A stretch of 37,265 nt of DNA from Flavobacteriaceae bacterium (GTDB lineage Bacteria; Bacteroidota; Bacteroidia; Flavobacteriales; Flavobacteriaceae), in the NCBI GenBank assembly GCA_009921505.1, contig RFXU01000003.1, forward strand, positions 1 through 37,265, written 5' to 3'. The translations under genes and the position numbers were made by a program. The notes under the pieces were generated by a model that searched no databases, was not told the DNA's origin, and saw only the letters and a program-made list of their open reading frames with translations. Positions within the stretch are counted from its first letter, which is position 1. Each line of letters begins with the position of its first letter. Below, piece by piece: positions 26,962 to 35,491 of this stretch.

Positions 26962-26969
26962 TAAGTTTG
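26962..26969 (+). promoter_or_regulatory. -7 promoter element of trmD
   Basis: TAAGTTTG is a perfect TAnnTTTG match 60 nt before the chosen trmD ATG. No good -33 TTTG is present. It lies inside the longer open frame starting at 26922, which supports the shorter gene. Confidence 0.35.
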
Positions 26970-27029
26970 CAACACCAACACTGTCATGGACAGAATACCT
27001 ATTGGATAACCTTTAAGAGCAGCACAGAA

Positions 27030-27722
27030 ATGCGCATAGATATCATTACCGTATTACCCGAACTCATGCGCAGTCCTTTCGAAGCATCGATTCTTAAACG
27101 CGCTATTGAAAAAGGACTCGTTGAGATTCATTTTCACAACTTACGGGATTACAGCACAAATACCTACAAACAAATTGACGATTATCAATTTGGGGGTGGC
27201 GCAGGAATGGTTATGATGATTGAGCCCATAGACAAATGCATTAGTCGCCTGAAAAAAGAGCGGGATTATGACGAAATCATTTATATGACCCCGGACGGCT
27301 CTCGCTTTGAGCAAAAAACGGCCAATGAGCTCTCCTTAAAAAAGAACCTTATCATCTTATGCGGGCATTATAAAGGGGTAGACCAAAGGGTTCGCGATCA
27401 TTTTATCACCCGTGAAATTTCAGTAGGAGATTTTGTGCTCAGCGGAGGTGAACTTGCGGCAAGTGTGGTTTGTGATGCCATAATACGCCTTATACCTGGG
27501 GTACTCAGCAATGAGACCAGTGCTCTGACGGACTCATTTCAAGATGATTTACTCGCTCCTCCTATTTATACCCGACCTGCCCAATACAATGGTTGGGACG
27601 TTCCTCAAATACTGCTCAGCGGAGACAGTAAAAAAATTGATCAATGGCGTGAAGACCAAGCCATAGAACGAACCAAAACTAGACGACCAGATCTTTGGTC
27701 AAAGCATCAGCAGGAAGAATAA
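27030..27722 (+). CDS. trmD: tRNA (guanine37-N1)-methyltransferase TrmD
   Basis: Methylates G37 next to the anticodon, preventing +1 frameshifts. From the ATG at 27030 it is 230 residues and begins [20 protein letters not shown], the family N-terminus; 36 upstream codons of the longer frame have no family resemblance. The SPOUT trefoil-knot region shows [14 protein letters not shown] (about 109-122), [14 protein letters not shown] (about 130-143) and [12 protein letters not shown], where the SAM-binding knot forms. The acceptor site motif [10 protein letters not shown] is at about 54-63. rplS follows 195 nt downstream with its own promoter, in the trmD-rplS order common in bacteria. Confidence 0.97.
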   Translation: MRIDIITVLPELMRSPFEASILKRAIEKGLVEIHFHNLRDYSTNTYKQIDDYQFGGGAGMVMMIEPIDKCISRLKKERDYDEIIYMTPDGSRFEQKTANELSLKKNLIILCGHYKGVDQRVRDHFITREISVGDFVLSGGELAASVVCDAIIRLIPGVLSNETSALTDSFQDDLLAPPIYTRPAQYNGWDVPQILLSGDSKKIDQWREDQAIERTKTRRPDLWSKHQQEE

Positions 27723-27817
27723 TCCAGAGGGATATTCAATAATTCATCTATTGAATACTCTTGTGCAAAAACCAAAGGCGCATTCCGATAATAAATTCCA
27801 ATTATTTTAGTCAAAGC

Positions 27818-27848
27818 CTTGCAGGTCATGCATTTTTAACTATTTTTG
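27818..27848 (+). promoter_or_regulatory. Promoter of rplS
   Basis: CTTG (27818-27821, three of four -33 matches) precedes TATTTTTG (27841-27848, a perfect -7 match) by exactly 19 nt. The predicted start is near 27855. Confidence 0.5.
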
Positions 27849-27854
27849 CCCACG

Positions 27855-27916
27855 ATTTGCGATAACCTCTGGCGATAGACGTGAATGTTGCGCAAACTAA
27901 ACAAGATGCATAAAAC
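27855..27916 (+). promoter_or_regulatory. Candidate structured leader of rplS (possible L19 autoregulatory RNA)
   Basis: The predicted leader starts where TTTGCG (27856-27861) can pair with CGCAAA (27891-27896), closing a 29-nt internal segment, and leaves about 20 unpaired nt before the ATG. Ribosomal protein leaders that bind their own product are known in Bacteroidota, and I recall an L19 type proposed for Flavobacteria. I cannot check the match to that model. Confidence 0.35.
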
Positions 27917-28267
27917 ATGGAATCTTTAATCAAATTTGTTCAAGACGAATTCGTAACAAAAAAGGAATTTCCTGAGTTCTCAGCGGGAGATACCATTACG
28001 GTTTACTACGAAATCCGTGAAGGTGAAAAAACGCGTACTCAGTTTTTCCGCGGAGTCGTAATTCAGGTAAAAGGAACAGGAAGTTCAAAAACTTTTACCA
28101 TCAGAAAAATGTCAGGTACTATTGGTGTAGAACGTATTTTCCCAATTAATTTACCAGCATTACAAAAAATTGAAGTCAACAAACGCGGTAGTGTCCGTAG
28201 AAAACGTATCTACTACTTCAGAGAATTGACCGGTAAAAAAGCTAGAATTAAAGAAAAGAAATACTAG
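27917..28267 (+). CDS. rplS: 50S ribosomal protein L19 (bL19)
   Basis: Ribosomal protein at the 30S-50S interface. The 116 residues match the family from end to end: PEFSAGDTITVYYEIREGEK, TQFFRGVVIQVKGTGSSKTF, TIRKMSGTIGVERIFPINLP and the closing VNKRGSVRRKRIYYFRELTGKKARIKEK. The protein is strongly basic as expected. It has its own promoter and a long 5' leader with pairing potential, and an intrinsic terminator 23 nt after the stop, so it can be expressed alone although it follows trmD. Confidence 0.98.
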   Translation: MESLIKFVQDEFVTKKEFPEFSAGDTITVYYEIREGEKTRTQFFRGVVIQVKGTGSSKTFTIRKMSGTIGVERIFPINLPALQKIEVNKRGSVRRKRIYYFRELTGKKARIKEKKY

Positions 28268-28289
28268 TTTTTATTCAGCCAAAACTTCT

Positions 28290-28325
28290 AAAGGCAGTCC
28301 AGATAAGGGCTGCCTTTGTTATTTA
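28290..28325 (+). terminator. Intrinsic terminator after rplS
   Basis: An 11-bp stem (28290-28300 with 28307-28317, one G-T wobble) with loop AGATAA is followed by a weak T-rich tail (GTTATTT). Position just after rplS supports the call. Confidence 0.65.
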
Positions 28326-28467
28326 CAATTGTTGATAACCCCAGTTAAAAAGCTGTTGTTATTTACCCCCTTCAAAAATTTTGTAAATTCAAAAAGCTCA
28401 GTACTTTAGAACCATCAAAGCGAGACTAATCGCTGCGATATTAAGCAACGTTCTTAAATATACTTTC

Positions 28468-28831
28468 ATGAAAAAAGTCAATTTCTGCACTAGGGGATTT
28501 TGGCCTTTTTATTGAAAGGTGAGTCGGTTCCCCTTCAAGGCGAAGTTTGAGAAAATTGATCGGCAAAAGCTGCCACCAGCAAAAGCACTAGCAATAGAGC
28601 CTGCAAAAGTCAGCGAAACAGTAATATCTGACTAGAAATAGAACAGAATTACAGAAAGCCATGTTCAACGCATCAAAAAGAGGATTCAACGAGGCTGAAA
28701 AGTTTATTAGAAGCAGCAATGTATCTAAGGACGAAAGCCCAAAAGAAAAAACCTCAGGTGTGTCAGGAGCAAGATTTAGTTATCATGCCCCTGTTATCAA
28801 ACCTCAAAATCCTTTTGGGAATGTCGCTTAA
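28468..28831 (+). pseudogene. Possible broken gene of unknown family (in-frame TGA and +1 shift)
   Basis: From ATG 28468 the frame encodes 15 residues (MKKVNFCTRGFWPFY), stops at TGA 28513-28515, and then stays open in the same frame for 39 more codons (KVSRFPFKAKFEKIDRQKLP and on) to TAG at 28633. A frame shifted by +1, open from 28625, continues with YLTRNRTELQKAMFN to TAA at 28829. Joined, they would give about 120 residues, rich in Lys, Ala and Ser, with no homologue I recognise. The layout suggests a decayed gene or, less likely, several small independent genes. A terminator downstream at 28912-28957 suggests the unit is or was transcribed. The preceding stretch 28326-28467 holds nothing I can name. 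Confidence 0.3.
28661..28831 (+). CDS. Small ORF, 56 residues, unknown function
   Basis: The last segment of the broken unit could be a stand-alone small gene: ATG 28661 to TAA 28829-28831, starting MFNASKRGFNEAEKFIRSS and ending in ARFSYHAPVIKPQNPFGNVA. It is hydrophilic with a Ser/Lys/Glu-rich, probably disordered middle and no signal or membrane segment. It lies 81 nt before a good terminator. It uses AGA for all three of its Arg codons. Without homologues I cannot decide between a real small protein and a remnant. Confidence 0.25.
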   Translation: MFNASKRGFNEAEKFIRSSNVSKDESPKEKTSGVSGARFSYHAPVIKPQNPFGNVA

Positions 28832-28911
28832 AAAGCAAGTCACAATTGCGGGGGTTTAATAAACCTGCTTCAAACCGTAAAGGTTAATTGGTAACGGCTA
28901 GACTCACAAGG

Positions 28912-28957
28912 AGCCATATCAAAGTATTCGTACGATGATATGGCTTTTCTTGTTTTT
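28912..28957 (+). terminator. Intrinsic terminator of the unidentified 28.4-28.9 kb unit
   Basis: A perfect 10-bp stem (AGCCATATCA 28912-28921 with TGATATGGCT 28936-28945) and a 14-nt loop are followed by a T-rich run ending in GTTTTT at 28952-28957. The loop contains the palindrome CGTACG. Confidence 0.7.
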
Positions 28958-28971
28958 GGCCCCCTCTACTT

Positions 28972-29027
28972 AGGCTCAAAAAAAGCGTTTTTTTGCATTA
29001 CGCTTCTGCTTCATTTTTTTGAGGCCT
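28972..29027. repeat. Imperfect inverted repeat upstream of icd
   Basis: AGGCTCAAAAAAA (28972-28984) pairs with TTTTTTTGAGGCCT (29014-29027) with one extra base, and inner AAGCG and CGCTT arms (about 28983-28987 and 29001-29005) can extend it. The right arm contains the -33 TTTG of the icd promoter. Confidence 0.55.
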
Positions 29028-29049
29028 TCATCCCTATTCACTATATTTG
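29018..29049 (+). promoter_or_regulatory. Promoter of icd
   Basis: TTTG (29018-29021) and TATATTTG (29042-29049) are perfect -33 and -7 matches separated by 20 nt, the best promoter in the window. The predicted start near 29056 gives a leader of about 35 nt. Confidence 0.6.
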
Positions 29050-29090
29050 CAAGCCTTTAAAGAACTCCTAATTGCTAAACGCACAGCACA

Positions 29091-31316
29091 ATGAATTCAA
29101 CCCCTGATATCTATTATACCATTACCGACGAAGCTCCTTTTTTAGCCACCTATTCACTTTTACCAGTGGTTCAGAAATTTGCAAAACACGCTGGAATAAA
29201 TATTGATACGGCAGATATTTCTTTAGCGGGGCGTATTTTGGCTAGCTTCAACGATTATCTGAATGAAGACCAAAAAACAACAGATGCGCTGCACATGTTG
29301 GGAGAATTGGCAAAACGACCCGAGGCAAACATCATAAAACTTCCAAACATAAGTGCTTCGATGCCTCAGCTTTTAAGTGCCATTGAAGAACTTCAAAATA
29401 AAGGCTATGCCATTCCTGATTATCCTCATCAGCCACAAAACGATAAGGAACAGGCCATTAAAGCAACCTACGACAAAATAAAAGGAAGCGCGGTTAATCC
29501 CGTCTTAAGAGAGGGAAATAGCGACCGCCGAGCACCAATGGCCGTGAAAAATTTCGCTAAAAAGCACCCCCACAAGATGGGCGCTTGGCAGGAGGGCTCA
29601 AAGACCAGAGTAGCCACCATGAACCGTGGGGACTTTTTTCACAATGAACAATCAAAGACTTTTGCTGAGCCCAATGCCTTGAGTATTGTGTTAAAATCCG
29701 ATACAGGAGCGCAAACGTTTTTAAAAGATAATATTAAGGTCCTTCAGGGAGAAATCGTCGATGCGTCATTAATGCAGCGCCAAGAATTAACAAAATTCTT
29801 GAGCGACTCGATTGATCAGGCGCAAAATGAAAAGCTTTTACTCTCATTACATATGAAGGCGACCATGATGAAGGTAAGCGACCCTATCATCTTTGGTCAT
29901 GCGGTAAAAACGTTCTTCGCGCCAGTTTTTGAACAATACGGAAGCGTTTTCAAAGATTTAAACGTAAACGTAAACAATGGATTTGGTGATCTAATCAGTA
30001 AAATTCAAAATCTTCCACAGGATCAAAAAAACGCTATAGAAAAAAGTATAAAGGATTGTTACAACAATCGTCCTGACCTCGCGATGGTAAATTCGGACCA
30101 AGGAATCACGAATCTCCACGTACCGAGCGATGTAATTATCGACGCCTCGATGCCTGCCATGATCCGCAACTCGGGTCAGATGTGGGATAAAGATGGGGCT
30201 GTCCAAGACACATTAGCCGTTATCCCGGACAGTTCATATGCTGGGGTGTATCAAGCGACTATCGATTTTTGCAAGGCACATGGTGCCTTTGATCCAGCTA
30301 CAATGGGAACCGTCCCCAATGTTGGCTTAATGGCTCAAAAAGCTGAAGAATATGGTTCTCATGATAAAACATTTGAGATAGACCTCGCGGGTCAAATTCA
30401 GGTTTTAGACCAGCAGGGCAATACGGTATTTGCATTTCAAGTTCAAGCTGGAGATATCTTCAGGATGTGTCAGGTTAAAGATGCTCCAGTTCAAGATTGG
30501 GTTAAATTAGCCGTTTCAAGAGCGAAAGCCACCGGTTGGCCAGCTGTGTTTTGGTTAGATGAGCAACGTGCGCATGACTTTGAGTTAATCAAGAAAGTTC
30601 ATCTTTACCTCGAAGATCATGACACCAAAAATTTAGAGTTAAAAATTCTCGCACCTCAAAAAGCTACAGAATATACCCTGGAGCGTTTGGCCCGCGGGGA
30701 AAATACAATATCGGTTACGGGGAACGTACTGCGTGATTACTTGACCGATTTATTTCCAATTTTGGAGTTAGGAACAAGTGCTAAAATGTTATCCATTGTT
30801 CCCTTAATGAACGGTGGTGGTTTATTCGAAACGGGCGCTGGAGGCTCTGCGCCAAAACATGTCTCTCAATTCACTTCAGAAAATCACCTCAGATGGGATT
30901 CTCTCGGAGAATTTTTGGCGCTCGCTGTGTCTTTTGAACATTTTGGTGAAAAAAACAATAACCAAAAAGCCATTATTTTGGCAGAGGCCCTTGATAAAGC
31001 CACAGAAAAATTACTCGATCAGCAAAAGTCTCCCTCGCGTAAAGTGCACGAATTAGATAATCGGGGCAGTCATTTCTACCTTGCTCTTTATTGGGCTGAG
31101 GCTTTGGCCCATCAAGATAAAGATCAAGCCTTAAGCGAACACTTTAGTCCTATTGCTAAAAGCTTATTAACGCAGGAGCAAACCATCGTAAACGAACTCA
31201 ACCAAGTGCAGGGACATCCCGTAGATATAAATGGCTATTACGCCCCAGATATTCAAGCGGTCACCCAGCATATGCAGTGCAGCCTAACCTTTAATCAAAT
31301 ACTCAAAGGAATTTAA
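29091..31316 (+). CDS. icd: Monomeric NADP-dependent isocitrate dehydrogenase
   Basis: Oxidatively decarboxylates isocitrate to 2-oxoglutarate in the TCA cycle, making NADPH. At 741 residues with no resemblance to the dimeric enzyme (about 415), it belongs to the monomeric type known from Azotobacter, Vibrio and Corynebacterium. Recognisable segments: [19 protein letters not shown] at the N-terminus, [34 protein letters not shown] with the Ser and Arg that bind isocitrate, [33 protein letters not shown] and the [20 protein letters not shown] region near 542. [15 protein letters not shown] is also highly conserved. A strong promoter precedes it; the TonB-dependent receptor gene begins 20 nt after its stop without an obvious terminator. 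Confidence 0.97.
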   Translation: MNSTPDIYYTITDEAPFLATYSLLPVVQKFAKHAGINIDTADISLAGRILASFNDYLNEDQKTTDALHMLGELAKRPEANIIKLPNISASMPQLLSAIEELQNKGYAIPDYPHQPQNDKEQAIKATYDKIKGSAVNPVLREGNSDRRAPMAVKNFAKKHPHKMGAWQEGSKTRVATMNRGDFFHNEQSKTFAEPNALSIVLKSDTGAQTFLKDNIKVLQGEIVDASLMQRQELTKFLSDSIDQAQNEKLLLSLHMKATMMKVSDPIIFGHAVKTFFAPVFEQYGSVFKDLNVNVNNGFGDLISKIQNLPQDQKNAIEKSIKDCYNNRPDLAMVNSDQGITNLHVPSDVIIDASMPAMIRNSGQMWDKDGAVQDTLAVIPDSSYAGVYQATIDFCKAHGAFDPATMGTVPNVGLMAQKAEEYGSHDKTFEIDLAGQIQVLDQQGNTVFAFQVQAGDIFRMCQVKDAPVQDWVKLAVSRAKATGWPAVFWLDEQRAHDFELIKKVHLYLEDHDTKNLELKILAPQKATEYTLERLARGENTISVTGNVLRDYLTDLFPILELGTSAKMLSIVPLMNGGGLFETGAGGSAPKHVSQFTSENHLRWDSLGEFLALAVSFEHFGEKNNNQKAIILAEALDKATEKLLDQQKSPSRKVHELDNRGSHFYLALYWAEALAHQDKDQALSEHFSPIAKSLLTQEQTIVNELNQVQGHPVDINGYYAPDIQAVTQHMQCSLTFNQILKGI

Positions 31317-31335
31317 TGGCGTAGACGCATAAAAC

Positions 31336-33759
31336 ATGAAATACAAACACATACGATTTGCCCTCTTTCAAAAAGAGCGCAAAAACCGACTATTTAGCGG
31401 TCTATTTGCCTTGCTTTTTTGCCTAGGAATAGTCAATGCCTTTGGTCAACAAGAATACACCATAAGTGGGGTGGTTACTGACCTGAATACAGGAGAAACG
31501 CTAATTGGCGTCAATGTTTTGATTCCTGAACTTCGCGCTGGGGTCATCACGAATGCTTACGGATTTTATTCCATTACTTTACCGCAAGGCGCTCATGAAT
31601 TGATTTACAGCACTTTGGGCTATACCTTCGAACGAAGAAGTATTGAGTTAAATGCTTCTATGGTGATCGATGTGGCTCTTGGGGAAAATGCAGAAGAACT
31701 TGATGAGGTGGTCATAAAAGCGGATGTAGAGGCCCTCGACATTACCACTCCTCAAATGAGTGTCAATAGTCTCACAGCGCAAACCATAAAAAATATTCCA
31801 GTCGTTCTAGGTGAAGCTGACGTAATTAAGTCACTATTGTTATTACCTGGGGTGAGTAACGCCGGTGAAGGGGCTTCGGGATTTAATGTGCGTGGTGGTG
31901 CTGTCGATCAGAACTTGATTTTACTGGACGAGGCGACTATTTTTAATTCCTCCCACCTATTTGGTTTCTTTTCGGTATTTAATCCAGATGCCATTAAAGA
32001 CCTTAAGCTTTATAAAGGAAGTATTCCGGCGCGCTATGGATCACGAGTTTCTTCGGTATTAGATATCTATCAAAAAGAAGGAAATAGTAAAAATTTCAAA
32101 ATGAGTGGTGGTATCGGTGCGGTAGCCAGTCGTCTTTTGGTCGAAGGCCCGATAAAAAAGGATCAAGCTGCCTTTTTAGTCGGTGGTCGTGGTTCCTATG
32201 CGCATTTATTTCTTCCTTTATTCGACATCGAGAACACGGCTTATTTTTATGATTTAAACACTAAAATCAACTATAAAATAGACGATAGCAACAGTCTTTA
32301 TTTATCAGGGTATTTTGGTAGAGATTACTTCGGGATACAAGACAGTTTTATCAATAGTTATGGTAATGCGGTCATTAATTTCCGATGGAATCATAACTTT
32401 TCAGACAAGCTCTTTTCAAATTTGTCTTTAATTTATTCCAATTATTATTATGGTTTAGAACTCGATTTTGTTGGGTTCAAATGGGATTCTGGTATAGAGA
32501 ATTTCAATCTTAAATACGATTTCAATCACTATTTAAGTAAAGGTTTGCAGCTCAATTATGGGCTTCAAAATATCTACTATGGTTTTAATCCTGGAAAGAT
32601 AATTCCCAACAGACCAGACTCGGGAATTGTCGCGGATCAACTCACGCAAAAATATGCTAATGAAGCGGCTCTATATATAGACGTGGAGTGGGAAATTTCA
32701 CAACGCTTAAGGGCTGAAGTCGGTCTACGTGGCAGTCATTTTATGCGTTTTGGTCAAGATGAATTTCAGCTTTATGCCAATGATGCCCCAGTGACTTTTG
32801 ACCCGTTTCTTCTTATTTACAAAGAGGCAGATCCCATCGAAACCATTCGTGTGGATCGCTGGGAGCGATTAAAAACCTATAGCAATTGGGAGCCGCGTAT
32901 TGCCGCCTCATACACGATAACAGACGATATTTCACTCAAGGCGAGTTACACAAAGCTTTCACAGTACTTACACCTATTGTCCAATACCAGCAGTCCCACT
33001 CCGCTTGATGTTTGGACTCCGAGCGGCCCTTATGTTAAACCACAGCGCCTTGATCAATACGCTGTCGGGGTCTTTAGTTTTTTGAAGGACCGTGCTTATT
33101 CCCTTGAAGTCGAGGCCTATTATAAGGATGTTCGTCACCGAATTGACTACATTGATGGGGCTAATTTAATCGCCAACAATGCTATTGAACAAGTCATTCT
33201 AGATGGTAACGCACGTGCTTATGGACTTGAGGTTTTATTGCGCAAAAACCAAGGTGCTTTCCAAGGATGGATTGCCTATACCTTATCAAAAAGTGAGCAG
33301 AAAACATCGCCTAGAAATGAAAATGAAATTGGGATCAATAATGGCCAGTGGTATAATACCCCTTATGATAAGCCGCACGATTTATCCATATATGGTACAT
33401 ATACCTTGAACGATCGCTGGAAAATAAACAGCAATTTTATTTATCAAACCGGTCTGCCTACTAATTATCCCATCGGACAATTTGATTTTCAAGGTATAGT
33501 GGTTCCTTATTATGGTTTGCGCAATGAACAGAGGTTACCTGATTACCACAGAATAGATTTATCGGCCACCTATACGCCTAAGCGTAAATCAAATGCCCTG
33601 TATCAGAGTGAGTGGGTCTTCAGCATTTACAATGTCTACAACAGAATGAATGCGGCGTCGATTAATTTTAGGCAAAACGCTGATACCGGGGTTAATGAGG
33701 CCGTACGCACCTCCATTTTTGGCCTTGTTCCAGCGGTTACTTATAATTTTAAATTTTAA
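31336..33759 (+). CDS. TonB-dependent outer membrane receptor with carboxypeptidase-regulatory-like domain
   Basis: An 807-residue outer membrane transporter. A long basic N-terminal region precedes the hydrophobic signal core (LFSGLFALLFCLGIVNAFGQ, about 19-38). Residues about 40-125 are a CarboxypepD_reg-like beta domain (YTISGVVTDLNTGETLIGVN). The plug domain (about 140-245) includes LLLPGVSNAGEGASGFNVRG and IPARYGSRVSSVLDIY. The rest is the 22-strand barrel, ending in an aromatic residue (TYNFKF) as outer membrane proteins do. It is smaller than SusC proteins, and the next gene is DUF4249, not a SusD, so this is the TonB receptor-DUF4249 pair seen in many Bacteroidota. The ligand is unknown. 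Confidence 0.93.
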   Translation: MKYKHIRFALFQKERKNRLFSGLFALLFCLGIVNAFGQQEYTISGVVTDLNTGETLIGVNVLIPELRAGVITNAYGFYSITLPQGAHELIYSTLGYTFERRSIELNASMVIDVALGENAEELDEVVIKADVEALDITTPQMSVNSLTAQTIKNIPVVLGEADVIKSLLLLPGVSNAGEGASGFNVRGGAVDQNLILLDEATIFNSSHLFGFFSVFNPDAIKDLKLYKGSIPARYGSRVSSVLDIYQKEGNSKNFKMSGGIGAVASRLLVEGPIKKDQAAFLVGGRGSYAHLFLPLFDIENTAYFYDLNTKINYKIDDSNSLYLSGYFGRDYFGIQDSFINSYGNAVINFRWNHNFSDKLFSNLSLIYSNYYYGLELDFVGFKWDSGIENFNLKYDFNHYLSKGLQLNYGLQNIYYGFNPGKIIPNRPDSGIVADQLTQKYANEAALYIDVEWEISQRLRAEVGLRGSHFMRFGQDEFQLYANDAPVTFDPFLLIYKEADPIETIRVDRWERLKTYSNWEPRIAASYTITDDISLKASYTKLSQYLHLLSNTSSPTPLDVWTPSGPYVKPQRLDQYAVGVFSFLKDRAYSLEVEAYYKDVRHRIDYIDGANLIANNAIEQVILDGNARAYGLEVLLRKNQGAFQGWIAYTLSKSEQKTSPRNENEIGINNGQWYNTPYDKPHDLSIYGTYTLNDRWKINSNFIYQTGLPTNYPIGQFDFQGIVVPYYGLRNEQRLPDYHRIDLSATYTPKRKSNALYQSEWVFSIYNVYNRMNAASINFRQNADTGVNEAVRTSIFGLVPAVTYNFKF

Positions 33760-33762
33760 GCC

Positions 33763-34617
33763 ATGAAGCGATTAATTTTTACATTATCTATTTTCTCTCT
33801 TCTATGGACTTCATGTCAAGAAGTAATTACAGTGGACCTCCCAAGTCAAGAGCCTAAGCTTATTGTAGATGCTTTAGTACGTATTGACACCTCTGAGAGC
33901 ACAACACTCGTCTCGATTGAAGTGCGACAGACAAGTGATTTCTTTGGAGAAATCGCACCGGTTTCAGTTGACCAAATGACTCTAAGTAACCTTGATAACC
34001 CCGGCAATAATACTGATCAGGTTCTCGATGAAACCGAACCAGGATCTGGTGTTTACCAGCAAGTATTTTCAACACAAGAACTTGCCCGAGATCGCTGGTT
34101 TCTACAAATTGATTATCAGGGCGAGCTTTATGTCGCTGAATCACGCATGCAATACTCTGTACCCATTGATCAATTGACTATTGGTGACGGCAGTTTATTT
34201 TCAGAGGAATCGACAGAATTGCTCGTTCAATACTCTGATATTGGGGATCGTCAGGACTATTATTTATTTGATTATGGAAATGGAGACTTTTTTGCCTCTG
34301 AAGACGTCTTTTACGATGGACAACAGTTTGCATTCTCTTATTTCTACGATGAGGAATTTGATCCGGGAGAAATCCTAACAGTAAGTATCATGGGGATTGA
34401 TCGAGACTTTTTTAATTATATGAATCTCCTGCGCGAACAAAATGAAGGCGGTTTTGGGCCTTTTGCCTCCCCTGCGGTTTCGGTGCGAGGAAATTTGATT
34501 AATGCCACCGATATTGACAACAATAACAATTACAATAATGTCAATAACCCAGATAACTACGCCTTAGGTTATTTTGCTTTGGTTCAAGAGTATCGTGAGA
34601 GCATAGTAGTAGAATAA
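33763..34617 (+). CDS. DUF4249 family lipoprotein partnered with the TonB receptor
   Basis: A 284-residue lipoprotein. The N-terminus MKRLIFTLSIFSLLWTSCQE has a lipobox-like WTSC with the lipidated Cys at 18, so it should sit in the outer membrane. The mature part is beta-rich (LIVDALVRIDTSESTTLVSI and then repeated acidic turns), and the C-terminal region contains an Asn/Asp-rich loop (ATDIDNNNNYNNVNNPDNYA) before a final AL-G-Y-F-A strand, typical of DUF4249. Its function is not established; its start 3 nt after the receptor stop implies a joint complex for capture or export of a ligand. Confidence 0.88.
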   Translation: MKRLIFTLSIFSLLWTSCQEVITVDLPSQEPKLIVDALVRIDTSESTTLVSIEVRQTSDFFGEIAPVSVDQMTLSNLDNPGNNTDQVLDETEPGSGVYQQVFSTQELARDRWFLQIDYQGELYVAESRMQYSVPIDQLTIGDGSLFSEESTELLVQYSDIGDRQDYYLFDYGNGDFFASEDVFYDGQQFAFSYFYDEEFDPGEILTVSIMGIDRDFFNYMNLLREQNEGGFGPFASPAVSVRGNLINATDIDNNNNYNNVNNPDNYALGYFALVQEYRESIVVE

Positions 34618-34681
34618 ATTAACTGGCGAAGCTTTTAGTTTGAATTAGGTTTAACTATCTTCATGACTCTAAACTATTATT

Positions 34682-35491
34682 TTGTTGCCAACCAGCACTA
34701 CCGAGTCCGATTCACTCCACAGAGATTTAGAAAAAAAATCTATTTCTGAACTCCTATATTTAATGAATGAAGAGGACCAAAAGGTCCCTTTAGCCGTAAA
34801 TGCGGTTATTCCTGAGATTGAAGCGATCGTCTCTGTTATTGTTGAAAAAATGAAACAAGGCGGGCGGCTATTTTATATCGGCGCAGGGACAAGTGGCCGT
34901 TTAGGCATACTTGATGCCAGTGAATGTCCACCAACCTTTGGAGTGCCGCACGATTTAGTTATTGGACTAATCGCTGGCGGCGATGGTGCCATTAGAAAGG
35001 CCGTAGAATTTGCAGAGGACAGTGCAACCCAGGCGTGGATTGATTTACAAGACCATGGAATTTCTAAAAATGATGTGGTTATCGGTATCGCAGCCTCAGG
35101 GCGTACCCCCTACGTCGTAGAAGGGCTGAATATGTGTAAATCAAATGGAATTGTAACCGGAGGAATAAGTTGTAACCTAGACAGTCCACTCGCAGCCATT
35201 GCTGACTTTCCCATTGCAGTTAATGTGGGGCCAGAATTTCTTACGGGCAGTACGAGACTCAAAGCAGGTACAGCGCAAAAACTCATACTCAATATGATTA
35301 CCACGACAACGATGATACAATTGGGGCGTGTGCAGGATAATAAAATGATAGACATGCAATTGAGCAACAATAAACTCGTAGAACGCGGTATTATTATGCT
35401 TATGGATTTTGGTCAGATTACCAGAGAACATGCGATAGCACTGATTAAGACGCATGGCAGTGTGCGAGAAGCTTTAAAAACACTCCAATGA
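34682..35491 (+). CDS. murQ: N-acetylmuramic acid 6-phosphate etherase MurQ
   Basis: Cleaves the D-lactyl ether of MurNAc 6-phosphate during recovery of cell wall sugars. The 269-residue SIS-domain protein has RLFYIGAGTSGRLGILDASE (about 61-80) with the catalytic Glu in DASECPPTFG, then IAGGDGAIRKAVEFAEDS, VIGIAASGRTPYVVEGL and GSTRLKAGTAQKLILNM. The start is TTG (34682 or the next codon): no in-frame ATG exists between the upstream stop at 34670 and the conserved DLEKKSISELL region. It overlaps the DUF6095 gene by 4 nt. No anmK or PTS gene is nearby, so MurNAc 6-phosphate supply is encoded elsewhere. Confidence 0.95.
   Translation: MLPTSTTESDSLHRDLEKKSISELLYLMNEEDQKVPLAVNAVIPEIEAIVSVIVEKMKQGGRLFYIGAGTSGRLGILDASECPPTFGVPHDLVIGLIAGGDGAIRKAVEFAEDSATQAWIDLQDHGISKNDVVIGIAASGRTPYVVEGLNMCKSNGIVTGGISCNLDSPLAAIADFPIAVNVGPEFLTGSTRLKAGTAQKLILNMITTTTMIQLGRVQDNKMIDMQLSNNKLVERGIIMLMDFGQITREHAIALIKTHGSVREALKTLQ

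Noticed and set aside
26922-27029. 36-residue N-terminal extension of TrmD
   Set aside because: It contains a perfect -7 promoter element and no family similarity; TrmD proteins start at the MRIDIIT position.
28329-28400. DnaA-box-like TTGTTGATAAC and an AT-rich stretch as an origin
   Set aside because: A single imperfect site (TTATCAACA on the other strand), with no cluster and no strand-bias switch at this position.
28513-28515. Selenocysteine recoding of the TGA
   Set aside because: No selenoprotein family fits the sequence and I see no SECIS-like hairpin directly after it; mutation or a short leader peptide is simpler.
28881-28915. tRNA-like fragment (GGTTAATTGGTAACGG followed by CTCACAA)
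   Set aside because: The D-arm and anticodon-loop resemblance is superficial: the anticodon stem does not pair and there is no T-arm, acceptor stem or CCA.
28326-28957. tmRNA, RNase P RNA or a known riboswitch
   Set aside because: I find no tag peptide ending in ALAA, no RNase P core sequence and no TPP, cobalamin or SAM riboswitch signature.
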